Source of the DNA: an uncultured Actinomycetes bacterium
Lineage (GTDB): Bacteria > Actinomycetota > Actinomycetes > Nanopelagicales > Nanopelagicaceae
DNA length: 64,000 nucleotides
Assembly (NCBI GenBank): GCA_903928745.1
Contig: CAIYRR010000001.1
Location: forward strand, 22,230 to 86,229
Direction of reading: 5' to 3'
The position numbers and the translations under genes were made by a program. Every line of letters begins with the position of its first letter. Position 1 is the first letter of the stretch. The notes below the pieces were generated by a model, which made no database searches, was not told the origin of the DNA, and saw nothing but the letters and a program-made list of their open reading frames with translations. Positions 18,427 through 27,672 of this stretch are shown one piece after another.

Positions 18427-19338
18427 ATGTCTGAAGAGGTAAGGCGCGGAGATGGGTCATCCCACTCCGCGCCTTACTCTTTTGGCGGGGAGTGGACTCC
18501 AACCGCCATCGAAATGGAACGTCGCGCTTCCCGTAAAAGGACTGTGCGTAAGAATGCTCTGGTCGCGGCACTTTCCAGCATCTTTGTCTTGGGCACTATC
18601 TCTTCAATTGTCGTCACTTCACCAGGTTGGAAAGTTTTATCGGCCACTTTTTTTGATTGGTCATATGGATTTAGTATTTTGCCTAAAGTCCTGGCAGGTT
18701 TCTTTGAATCCAACGTCATTCTCACCCTGATTGCATCAGTATCGGTAGCAGTGATCGGATTGACGCTTGCTCTCATACGAACTTCAAGGTCACCGGCTCT
18801 TACACCTTTTAGAATCCTTGCAACAATTTATGTAGATATGTTCCGCGGCATTCCTATGCTTTTGATCATTTTGCTCGTTGGTTTTGGAGTTCCAGCACTT
18901 CAACTCAAAGGTGTAACCAACAATGTTTTCATCTTGGGAATTATTGCTGTCATCATCACTTATAGCGCCTATGTAGCAGAGGTGATTCGAAGCGGAATCT
19001 TGACGGTGCATCCAAGCCAAAGAGCTGCAGCGCGCTCATTGGGATTATCAAATTTTCAGACGCTTCGATATGTGGTGCTACCGCAGGCGCTGCGTCGCGT
19101 CACCCCTCCGCTTCTCAATGACTTAGTTGCCTTGATTAAAGACACAGGCTTGGTCTCGATTCTTGGAGTCACTGACGCAATTCGTGCAGCACAAATTGAA
19201 GCAAGCCGTACTTTTAATTACACACCTTACGTAATGGCTGCTTGTGTATTTTTACTTGTCACAATCCCTTTAACTCGATTTACCGATCGTACGTTGCGTC
19301 GATCCATTGAGCGCCAGAATGCGCAGGGTCAGGCATGA
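18427..19338 (+). CDS. Amino-acid ABC transporter permease (HisM/GltK type)
   Basis: YVDMFRGIPMLLIILLVGFGVP; YSAYVAEVIRSGILTVHPSQRAAARSLGLSNFQTLRYVVLPQALRRVTPPLLNDLVALIKDTGLVS. Start uncertain (18427 or 18514). Confidence 0.9.
   Translation: MSEEVRRGDGSSHSAPYSFGGEWTPTAIEMERRASRKRTVRKNALVAALSSIFVLGTISSIVVTSPGWKVLSATFFDWSYGFSILPKVLAGFFESNVILTLIASVSVAVIGLTLALIRTSRSPALTPFRILATIYVDMFRGIPMLLIILLVGFGVPALQLKGVTNNVFILGIIAVIITYSAYVAEVIRSGILTVHPSQRAAARSLGLSNFQTLRYVVLPQALRRVTPPLLNDLVALIKDTGLVSILGVTDAIRAAQIEASRTFNYTPYVMAACVFLLVTIPLTRFTDRTLRRSIERQNAQGQA
18439..18477 (+). terminator. Strong 13-bp perfect hairpin (attenuator/stabiliser) at start of permease ORF
   Basis: GTAAGGCGCGGAG-a-TGGG-TCAT-CCCA-CTCCGCGCCTTAC followed by TCTTTT. 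Confidence 0.6.
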
Positions 19339-20084
19339 GCATTCCCGTACTGGAGGTCGTAGAGGTTCGAAAAGCATTCGGCAGCGAACTCGTTCTGGAA
19401 GATATCTCCATAACTGTTCCAGAACATACTGCGACCGTTCTTATTGGGGCTTCAGGTTCAGGAAAATCAACCCTATTGCGGTGTATAAATCTCCTTGAGC
19501 TTGTCGATGATGGAACTATCAAACTTGATGGTCAAGAGATCACTTCGGTCGCAACAAATTCCGACGACGTACGTCGCAAGTTAGGTATGGTTTTTCAATC
19601 CTTCAATCTCTTTCCTCATATGAAAGTTCTCGACAACATCATTTTGGCCCCTATGCGCGTGCACAAGATGAGCCGAGAAGAGGCTACAGAGAAGGCTCTT
19701 GAACTCTTGAAACGCTTTGGATTGAGTGAAAAGGCTGATCAGTACCCAGATCGTCTCAGTGGTGGCCAACAGCAAAGAGTGGCGATTATTCGCTCATTGG
19801 CAGTGGAGCCAAGGCTTTTACTTCTCGATGAAGTGACATCTGCACTCGATCCTGTACTTGTGAACGAAGTGCTGAGCACTGTTCGCGACCTCAAAGATCA
19901 CGGCATGACCATGGTCTTGGCCACGCACGAAATGGGTTTTGCTAAGCAAGTAGCCGATGAGGTGTGCTTTCTAGAAAAAGGTCGCATTCTTGAGTGGGGA
20001 AGTCCTGAAAAAATGTTAGAAAACCCCACTAATCCACGGACCAAGGATTTCTTGCAACGCGTTCATGAGGCCGGAAGGCTCTAG
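19335..20084 (+). CDS. Amino-acid ABC transporter ATP-binding protein
   Basis: GASGSGKSTLLRCINLLE, SGGQQQRVAIIRSLAVEPRLLLLDEVTSALDP, ATHEMGFA. Confidence 0.95.
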   Translation: MSIPVLEVVEVRKAFGSELVLEDISITVPEHTATVLIGASGSGKSTLLRCINLLELVDDGTIKLDGQEITSVATNSDDVRRKLGMVFQSFNLFPHMKVLDNIILAPMRVHKMSREEATEKALELLKRFGLSEKADQYPDRLSGGQQQRVAIIRSLAVEPRLLLLDEVTSALDPVLVNEVLSTVRDLKDHGMTMVLATHEMGFAKQVADEVCFLEKGRILEWGSPEKMLENPTNPRTKDFLQRVHEAGRL

Positions 20085-20887
20085 TGAATCCAAGTAATTT
20101 CGAAATTATTCCTGGTTCACCAGAGTCATCAGTAATTCTTCATGTACCACATTCCTCAAGATTCATTCCAGATGATGTGCGTGCTGAGATTCTTCTCGAT
20201 GACATTCAACTTTGCGCCGAGTTAAATGAAATGACCGACACCCTTACTGACGTGATTGCGTTGCAAGCGTCTGACAAGTCAGCCTTGAAACCTTGGCTCT
20301 TTATAAATAGGTATTCGCGACTCGTTATCGACCCTGAGCGTTTTCCCGATGAACGAGAAGTCATGAACAAGGTCGGTATGGGTGCGGTATATCGAAAATG
20401 TGCAGATGGTCAGGACCTAAGAGCTCTCGACTTTGCTCATGAAAAGGATCTACTTGATTCGTTTTTTCATCCATATGCCGATGCTCTTGAGCAGTTGGTG
20501 TCAGAGCGTCTAATCGCGCTGGGAGAAGTAACGATTATCGACGTGCATTCCTATCGACCAGAGCAACATCAGAATGCCGTTAATCACGGACAACGGCGAC
20601 CTGCGATGTGTCTTGGAACCGATGATTTTCACACCTCAAAATTACTTGTTGGTCAGGCAGAGGCAGCGTTTGCAATATTGGGTGAAACATTTCTGAATGA
20701 ACCGTACGCGGGAACGTATGTTCCACTTAAATACTATGGAGTGGATTCCAGGGTTTCATCGATAATGATGGAAACACGCGCCGACACATTCCTGGATGCA
20801 GGGCTTGAATTCCATGACGGCGCGGACCAAGTTATTGGCGCTCTCGCCAGTCTGGTAAATCAAATTCCAAGCGCACGAAGGAACTGA
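20084..20887 (+). CDS. N-formylglutamate amidohydrolase (FGase) family protein
   Basis: ILHVPHSSRFIPDDVRAEILL; INRYSRLVIDPERFPDE; VTIIDVHSYRPEQH; typical FGase motifs. Confidence 0.82.
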   Translation: MNPSNFEIIPGSPESSVILHVPHSSRFIPDDVRAEILLDDIQLCAELNEMTDTLTDVIALQASDKSALKPWLFINRYSRLVIDPERFPDEREVMNKVGMGAVYRKCADGQDLRALDFAHEKDLLDSFFHPYADALEQLVSERLIALGEVTIIDVHSYRPEQHQNAVNHGQRRPAMCLGTDDFHTSKLLVGQAEAAFAILGETFLNEPYAGTYVPLKYYGVDSRVSSIMMETRADTFLDAGLEFHDGADQVIGALASLVNQIPSARRN

Positions 20888-20946
20888 GGATTGGGAAAAA
20901 GGGGTCGGTGATTCCCATTTTCTCTAATGTGTCGTATTCTCACGCG

Positions 20947-21465
20947 ATGTTAAGTACACGCCTTTTCCGAAGTCTGGCACTTAACGCCATCTTTCTTTTG
21001 AGCATCTCCCTAGCGCACCATATGGGCGGGGGAGACTTGCAGTTTTCGCCAACAGTAATTCCGCTCTTCGTTTTCTCTGTTGCGATTCTTACTACTCGGC
21101 CACCTCGTGAGCTGCAAGGTCCAACGCTGGCCCTTATTCTCGTAGCCTTTCAAGTCATAGGGCATTTCACCTCGAATGTGCCGCCTGCTCAATCGACACT
21201 CAGAATGAGCTTCTCTCATATTTTTGCTGTGGTGGCGAGTTACGTCTTAACTCGGAAGAGTGAAAATTACATTCTGAATTTATTGGCTTTCGTGCAGTGG
21301 GCATTTATTCCAAGAACTTTTCGAAGCTTTGTGTTTTCTTTCTTCAAAGGTGTTCTCATTGTCTTCGGAATGGGCACTCTGCATTCCGAACGTTGCGGAG
21401 AAATCTTCCGTAATAGAGCGCCACCTTTCGAGTTAGGCAGAATGAGAATAACGACACCCGCATAG
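20947..21465 (+). CDS. Small multi-pass membrane protein of unknown function
   Basis: Hydrophobic helices in MLSTRLFRSLALNAIFLLSISLAHHMGGGDL...; upstream of ycnI/copC-like genes. Confidence 0.55.
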   Translation: MLSTRLFRSLALNAIFLLSISLAHHMGGGDLQFSPTVIPLFVFSVAILTTRPPRELQGPTLALILVAFQVIGHFTSNVPPAQSTLRMSFSHIFAVVASYVLTRKSENYILNLLAFVQWAFIPRTFRSFVFSFFKGVLIVFGMGTLHSERCGEIFRNRAPPFELGRMRITTPA

Positions 21466-21523
21466 TTATTCGGTTTTTCCTGCCTACGCAATGCGGAAAT
21501 TTCGCTACCCAAAAGGATTACAC

Positions 21524-22084
21524 ATGAAAAGAAAAGTCTTAACAATCTTGACTGCTTCCATAATTGCCCTGGGCGTCTCTACGGCTCCAGCAAATGCACA
21601 TGTATCTATTCAACTCAAAGGCTCATCGGATCTGGCTGGAACGTCCAGTCGCATTTGGATGAGTCTCGGACATGGTTGCACCTACCAGGCAATCAAATAT
21701 GGAACCAGTATCTTTTCCGTGAAGGTACCGGCTAGCGCTGGAAAACCAACTCCTGAATTCCATCAAGGATTCAAGACATCGGTTGTCGCTTCAACTACGG
21801 CGGATGCAACGGGAACTCCTGATTTTTACACCGTTACCTGGACAGCCAAATCTCGTAACTGGGTAATCGATGATGGAACTTTCTACGATTTTGGTCTAAA
21901 AGTTACCTGGAGCAAAGTTGCTCAGAAGATTAATTTTGAGACCACTCAAACTTGCTTTGGACCCGCAGTCCCAGGTCAATCCAAGAAGCCGCTTTTCCTA
22001 CGTTGGACTATCACTGATGGCACAACCAAGGCAGCAACGGATGATACTGAATTTGGTCCAGCGCCTTCGATAACTACGAAGTAG
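21524..22084 (+). CDS. YcnI-like (DUF1775) copper-associated secreted protein
   Basis: Signal peptide ending ANAHVSIQL; SRIWMSLGHGCTYQ; VPASAGKPTPEFHQGFK; FGLKVTW. Confidence 0.75.
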   Translation: MKRKVLTILTASIIALGVSTAPANAHVSIQLKGSSDLAGTSSRIWMSLGHGCTYQAIKYGTSIFSVKVPASAGKPTPEFHQGFKTSVVASTTADATGTPDFYTVTWTAKSRNWVIDDGTFYDFGLKVTWSKVAQKINFETTQTCFGPAVPGQSKKPLFLRWTITDGTTKAATDDTEFGPAPSITTK

Positions 22085-22105
22085 CTCATTCGGTAATCAA
22101 GTAGT

Positions 22106-22153
22106 TAACCGGGTGGTTTGAAAGTAATTTCGACCAATCAAACCACCCGGTTA
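22106..22153 (+). terminator. Perfect 16-bp inverted repeat between ycnI-like and copC-like genes
   Basis: TAACCGGGTGGTTTGA ... TCAAACCACCCGGTTA, 16-nt loop. Confidence 0.6.
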
Positions 22154-22178
22154 CTCAACCTAGAGTCTGGAGAATTTA

Positions 22179-22667
22179 ATGATTTCAAAAGTAGGGCGCA
22201 TTCTTCTTGCTGCTTCATTGTTGTCGGTCTCGTATCTACCTAATGCTCAAGCCCATGCACAGTTGGTAGATGCAAACCCCAAGGCCAACGCTAGATTGCA
22301 ATCATTACCAGAAAGAGTCCGATTGGAATTTGATGGCAATCTCATCACGATTGGTGATTCTCAGGCGAATGTAATTTTGGTGAAGGACTCGAAAGGTAAT
22401 CAAATAGATTTAGGTGATTCCGTTGTCGGTGGGGCACGCTTGACCGTAATTCTAAAGTCACAACAGGTTGTCGGTCGCATTTCTGTGGCCTATCGCGTTG
22501 TTTCCGAAGACGGACACCCAATTGAGGGCGATTACTATTTCACTGTATTAGGTAGTGTTGCAGCAAGCGTGCCGACAAAAATAACGATTACATGTATCAA
22601 GTCGAAGAAAAAATTAAAGATAACGGGCGTCAATCCAAAATGTTCATCCGGTTGGAAGAAATTGTAG
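22179..22667 (+). CDS. CopC domain-containing protein with short Cys-containing C-terminal tail
   Basis: AHAQLVDANPKANARLQSLPERVRLEFDGNL...ISVAYRVVSEDGHPIEGDYYFTV; tail KITITCIKSKKKLKITGVNPKCSSGWKKL. Confidence 0.88.
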   Translation: MISKVGRILLAASLLSVSYLPNAQAHAQLVDANPKANARLQSLPERVRLEFDGNLITIGDSQANVILVKDSKGNQIDLGDSVVGGARLTVILKSQQVVGRISVAYRVVSEDGHPIEGDYYFTVLGSVAASVPTKITITCIKSKKKLKITGVNPKCSSGWKKL

Positions 22668-22743
22668 AACCCGGAGCCCAGGAATAGTTGCGATATACTT
22701 GGACCTCGTTCGTACGGCTTCTCTCCAACGATAAGGAATTAAA

Positions 22744-24000
22744 TTGACTCACGGCTTGTTGCCAACGCGCTCAGAATATCGTTTGGATCGTAAATCTCTC
22801 TCCATAGACCTTGTAGCGGGTGTAACTGTTGCTGTCGTTGCTCTTCCCCTTGCCCTGGGTTTTGGCATAACTACTGGAATGTCCGCAGCGGCAGGTTTAA
22901 CAACGGCCATCATTGCAGGATTTCTAGCAGCAGTATTCGGTGGTTCTAATTACCAGGTGAGTGGCCCAACAGGGGCAATGACTGTTGTCTTGATACCAAT
23001 AATCCATCAATACGGGATTGTGGCGATTCCATTCCTTGGGGTAATTGCAGGTTTGATTGTGATTGCCATGGCTCTATTTCGCTTAGGTGTCGTTATAAAC
23101 AGGGTGCCCTGGGCAGTAGTCGAGGGCTTTACCGTCGGAATTGCTTGCGTCATTGCTCTACAACAACTTCCTTTAGCCTTCGGTATTACCAAAGCCAAAG
23201 GGGAACGGTCACTCGTTGTTGCCTGGGGGACAGTTCGTAATGCATTAAACGCAGGACTTCATTGGCAGACCCTATTTATCGTGGCTCTGACTTTAATTGT
23301 AAAGTTCGGGTATCCAAGAGTTTCACGAGCACTGAAAGTCAAAGTTCATATTCCTGCAAGCTTTATCGCGATATTAGTTTCACTGGTCGTTGTAAAAATA
23401 TTCTCTTTGTCGGTAAAAACGATCGGGGATATTCCACGTAGTGTGGGAAGTTGGCGAGGTCAAGATTTTTCATTGAATGACATCACCCATATTCTCTGGC
23501 CAGCATTTCTCATCGCTCTGCTTTGTGCCATCGAATCTTTGCTCTCGGCTCGCGTAGCAGACGGTCTTGCACATGTTCCTAAAGAAAAGCATTACAGCCC
23601 TAATCGTGAATTACTTGGACAGGGAATTGGGACGGCTGTTTCATCACTCTTCGGAGGAATGCCTGCAACCGGTGCGATTGCCCGTACAAGCGTCAATGTT
23701 CGAGCTCATGCTCAGACGCGCTTGGCATCTGTCTTTCACGCATTTGTTTTACTCTTTATCGCCCTTATTGCTGCGCCCTGGGTAAGTCAGATTCCGGCCG
23801 CCGCAATTGCAGGGGTACTTCTCGGAACGAGTTACAGAATTCTTAATCCAACATCCCTGAAAGAATCTTTGCGAACCACAAAGAGCGAGGCAACAGTCCT
23901 ATTAGTTACTGCAATCGCAACGGTAGCTATTGATCTTATTTGGGGAATCGGCATCGGTATTTGCCTGTATTACATACTCAAGAAAATCAATCACCGCTAA
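22744..24000 (+). CDS. SulP family anion transporter without STAS domain
   Basis: LDRKSLSIDLVAGVTVAVVALPLALGFGITTGMSAAAGLTTAIIAGFLAAVFGGSNYQVSGPTGAMTVVL; ends right after last TM; TTG start. Confidence 0.88.
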   Translation: MTHGLLPTRSEYRLDRKSLSIDLVAGVTVAVVALPLALGFGITTGMSAAAGLTTAIIAGFLAAVFGGSNYQVSGPTGAMTVVLIPIIHQYGIVAIPFLGVIAGLIVIAMALFRLGVVINRVPWAVVEGFTVGIACVIALQQLPLAFGITKAKGERSLVVAWGTVRNALNAGLHWQTLFIVALTLIVKFGYPRVSRALKVKVHIPASFIAILVSLVVVKIFSLSVKTIGDIPRSVGSWRGQDFSLNDITHILWPAFLIALLCAIESLLSARVADGLAHVPKEKHYSPNRELLGQGIGTAVSSLFGGMPATGAIARTSVNVRAHAQTRLASVFHAFVLLFIALIAAPWVSQIPAAAIAGVLLGTSYRILNPTSLKESLRTTKSEATVLLVTAIATVAIDLIWGIGIGICLYYILKKINHR

Positions 24001-25838
24001 CCTTCGTCTCTCCAAGATTTCCAAAGTTCTGAGTAAGCAGCGCCCGCCTTCATCAATTCTTGATGCGAGCCCCATTCGGTAATTTTCCCATCCTCGATAA
24101 CAGCGATGACGTCAGCATCATGTGCAGTTTGAAGTCGGTGAGCAATGGCAATGACCGTTCTACCCTCTAACACTTTGGAGAGCGAAGATTCCAGATGTCT
24201 AGCAGCTCTCTGGTCGAGTAAAGATGTTGCTTCATCCAAAATCAAAGTGTGAGGGTCGGCTAGAACTAATCGAGCAAGAGCAATTTGCTGTGCCTGCGTT
24301 GCCAGCAATCGTGTACCACCTGTACCGACCAGTGTTTCCAATCCTTCTGGTAAATCTCTCGCCCATTGATCTGCATCCACTGCTGCAAGTGCACTCCAGA
24401 TTTCATCGGATGTTGCATCAGGGTGGGCAAGAGTGATGTTTTGAGCGAGAGTGCCTACGAAAATGTGGTGCTCTTGCGTCACGAGCGCCACATGGGAACG
24501 AGCTTTCTCTACCGGCAGATAGCCAATTTCGCTCATTCCTACGGTGAGGGTTCCAGAATTAGGCGCTTGGATTCCCGCCAGTAATTTGCCGAGAGTAGAT
24601 TTTCCTGCGCCTGATGGGCCGACTATTGCCAAGCGCGTACCTGGTTGGACAAGAAATGAAATTCCTTTGAGTACATCGCGCCCTGTCTTGTATTGGTAGC
24701 GAATATTTTCACCTTTTACTTCAAAGCCATCGGGATCTGAATCCCTTATTTCTCGTTCATCCACTTCATGAATACCAAGGAGTCTTGAAAGGGAAGCCTT
24801 CCCACCCTGGAGTTCATCTATCCACCACAGAAGACCTTCAAGGGGATCAATCATCATCTGGGAATAGAGAAGCGAAGTTGTTATTTGCGCAATTGTTAAC
24901 GTTCCAAGATTGTAAAAATGTGCACCAACAAGGAGAACAACGGCAAGAGGAAAAATGTAACTAGTTTCAACAAAAGGAAACCACTGGCATCGAAGGCGCA
25001 AGGTATAGCGCTCCCATTCGATCCACCGAGAAAGCGCGGCATCGCTACGTTCTACGCGGTCCGGGCCTAAACGAAGCGCATCAATAGTGCGACCAGATTC
25101 TGCTGTTTCTACCAGAATCGAATTCATGAGCGCATAAGAGGATGCTTCAGTGCGATAAGCCTGGGGAGAGCGACGTAGGTAGCGTCTTGTCACTACAAAG
25201 ATGAATGGCATGCCGATGAGAACGGCAGCAATGAATACAGGCGCTGTAAGTCCGATGGCGACCAAAATGCTCGTAAGTGAGACCAAACAAATGGTGATGA
25301 TAGGGACTGCATCCCTGACAGCCCATTGAATGTGGTCAATGTCTGTTGTTGTCCGACTAAGAAGTTCTCCACTTCCTGCTCGCTCTACGACATTGGGCGG
25401 TAATTCGACAACGCGTTCAAGAAATCTTTCGCGCAGTGAAGACAAGACAAATTCGCCGAGGATAGATGCTTTAACGCGAGTCCAATAAGCAAAGAGAGTT
25501 TGCACAATTAATGCAGAGCCTGCAATCAATACCGCTGTAATGATGTGTGCATGCTTTGGGTCAGTGCTGAGTTTTCCCAAAAGATTTCCAAATACCCGCG
25601 GGGAAATCAAGGCACATCCCGCCGTAATCAATTGCAACGCGGCAACGAGATAGAAGCCATGACGATGCTTCTTAACGAGCGCAAGCATTTCCCTATTCAC
25701 GGTTTTTCCGGAGGCAATAGGCAGGCGCGAGGAGGCTCTCCCTAATCCGAAATCTTTGGGCACTCTTTGGGATCGCTTGGGAGGCGACGGGAATGCACTC
25801 GGTGGCAAATATTTTGCTGCCGCGATTTTTCCTTTCAT
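23997..25838 (-). CDS. ABC exporter half-transporter (TMD-NBD), canonical Walker A, degenerate signature
   Basis: IVGPSGAGKSTLGKLLAG; LLATQAQQIALARLVLADPHTLILDEATSLLD; AHRL. Confidence 0.9.
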   Translation of the reverse strand: MKGKIAAAKYLPPSAFPSPPKRSQRVPKDFGLGRASSRLPIASGKTVNREMLALVKKHRHGFYLVAALQLITAGCALISPRVFGNLLGKLSTDPKHAHIITAVLIAGSALIVQTLFAYWTRVKASILGEFVLSSLRERFLERVVELPPNVVERAGSGELLSRTTTDIDHIQWAVRDAVPIITICLVSLTSILVAIGLTAPVFIAAVLIGMPFIFVVTRRYLRRSPQAYRTEASSYALMNSILVETAESGRTIDALRLGPDRVERSDAALSRWIEWERYTLRLRCQWFPFVETSYIFPLAVVLLVGAHFYNLGTLTIAQITTSLLYSQMMIDPLEGLLWWIDELQGGKASLSRLLGIHEVDEREIRDSDPDGFEVKGENIRYQYKTGRDVLKGISFLVQPGTRLAIVGPSGAGKSTLGKLLAGIQAPNSGTLTVGMSEIGYLPVEKARSHVALVTQEHHIFVGTLAQNITLAHPDATSDEIWSALAAVDADQWARDLPEGLETLVGTGGTRLLATQAQQIALARLVLADPHTLILDEATSLLDQRAARHLESSLSKVLEGRTVIAIAHRLQTAHDADVIAVIEDGKITEWGSHQELMKAGAAYSELWKSWRDEG

Positions 25839-27583
25839 GCGCCCCTCGTTACGAGGTCGCGGTATGCCTGGGAGTTTGCAAGCAGTTGAGAATGAACTCC
25901 CTCAGCATGATTCTCTCCCTGAACGAGCAAGACAACTCGATCAGCTTTGTCGAGGATTAGCGGCGAATTAGTGAAAACAACTGTTGTTCTCCCTTTGCGA
26001 ATGTCGAGAAGTCGCGAGGCAATTCGAGATTCCGTGTGTGCATCAACTGCGCTGGTGGGGTCATCCAAGACCATGATGGGTGCATCAACATAGAGCGTTC
26101 TGGCCAGAGAAAGCCGTTGGCGTTGTCCTCCACTGAGTGTGCGCCCGCGCTCTACAACTTCGGCATCCAAGCCTTCGCCTTCGAGTGAGTCAAGAATATC
26201 TTGGGCACTCGAAGCCTGTAGTGCATCGTCGATACTTAAGCGCCCCGTATGAGAAACAGAGAAGATTGAACCGATTGTTCCCGAGAGAATTGCGGGGTCC
26301 TTTTCTTGTGAATAGATTGCGCGACGAATTGAATCTCGCGTAAAAGTTGTTAGAGGAAGCGCACCCAGATAAACCTGGTCGGCTTCGATAAACCCACCCA
26401 GACGATCACATAATTCATCAGCAAGGAGTGGATCATCGCTGACAATCGCCAGGAATTCCTCAGGAAATATTTTCAGCCCCGATTTTCCGTCATGCAAAAT
26501 CTCATGTGGATTGGGAGATTCATTCAATCCCCAGTTATTGATCGTTGTTATAGAAAGTAAATTGATGACACGTCTGGCCGAGACAGTCGCTGACGTTATT
26601 CGCTGCGCACTTTCAGTCAGGACTTTCAATGGCAGAACTAGGAATGCGCTGTATCCGTAAAAAGATAGCAGCGCTCCAATCTTGAGATCGCCGGAAACCA
26701 CTAGGTTGCCGCCGATATAGATAACTCCAAGTATTAACGCGCCAGGTAAAATTACTTGTAAGCCTTCTAGAAAAGAACGCATTCTTGCAGTGCGGACGGC
26801 AGCAGCTCTGACTTCCTGGGAGGCAGATTTAAATCTAGCGATGAAGACATCCTCGCCACCGATTCCACGTAAGACTCGGAGTCCTGCGACAGTGTCGGCA
26901 GCAAGATTTGAAGCATCGCTGAGTTTCTTGCGCTGAAAAGCCTCTCTTGCTTGGAGAGGCTTAATGATGGGAGCGATTCCAAGGCTCATGAGTGGAACAC
27001 CAAGGACTACCAACCATCCAATGGTTGGTGATGATTGAATCAAGATGACAGAGACGAAGATGAAAGAAATGATCGCGCCCGAAAGTCGAGGTATCAGATC
27101 AAATGCCCGAGCAACGCGTTCAACATCGTTGCTATTAACAGATACAACCTCGCCCGTTGATACCAACCTGGGCAGATCTGCTCCCAATGAGGCGGCTTTT
27201 CGCGTAATGATTTGCTGAAGGCGAGTGGCGGCAACAACCCATCCACCGAGCGCCCTGCGATGTCTGAGTACACCTGCAATTGATTGAATAACGCCTACAC
27301 ACATGATCGTGAGCGCCCAGCGGTTTACATCGGCTTGATTATGGTCGGCAATGGCTTGTATCCCTTTACCTAGGAAACCGGGCATGACCGCAAGAGAAGA
27401 AAATGCAATAATCCCGAAGAAGGTGCCAGTAGTGATGATCCACCATTGGCTTTTGCCTATCCAGAATAAAAAGGCAGGGACCGAGGAGATATCGGGAATT
27501 CCGGGATCATGGAAAGGAACATGATCAAAGGGTGTGCGTGGATCTCTGCGACGCAGTCCGAGTATTTTCTCCATAAGCGTCAA
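25835..27583 (-). CDS. ABC exporter half-transporter (TMD-NBD), Walker A lost, canonical signature
   Basis: FPEEFLAIVSDDPLLADELCDRL in place of Walker A; TLSGGQRQRLSLARTLYVDAPIMVLDDPTSAVD. Confidence 0.88.
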   Translation of the reverse strand: MTLMEKILGLRRRDPRTPFDHVPFHDPGIPDISSVPAFLFWIGKSQWWIITTGTFFGIIAFSSLAVMPGFLGKGIQAIADHNQADVNRWALTIMCVGVIQSIAGVLRHRRALGGWVVAATRLQQIITRKAASLGADLPRLVSTGEVVSVNSNDVERVARAFDLIPRLSGAIISFIFVSVILIQSSPTIGWLVVLGVPLMSLGIAPIIKPLQAREAFQRKKLSDASNLAADTVAGLRVLRGIGGEDVFIARFKSASQEVRAAAVRTARMRSFLEGLQVILPGALILGVIYIGGNLVVSGDLKIGALLSFYGYSAFLVLPLKVLTESAQRITSATVSARRVINLLSITTINNWGLNESPNPHEILHDGKSGLKIFPEEFLAIVSDDPLLADELCDRLGGFIEADQVYLGALPLTTFTRDSIRRAIYSQEKDPAILSGTIGSIFSVSHTGRLSIDDALQASSAQDILDSLEGEGLDAEVVERGRTLSGGQRQRLSLARTLYVDAPIMVLDDPTSAVDAHTESRIASRLLDIRKGRTTVVFTNSPLILDKADRVVLLVQGENHAEGVHSQLLANSQAYRDLVTRGA

Positions 27584-27672
27584 ACACTACTACGGGAAGC
27601 ACTTTGCAGGCGTTGTAGAAGTAGGATTACGCCCCTCGTCTATTTAGTACATCGTGTTAAAGGGAGAAGTCA

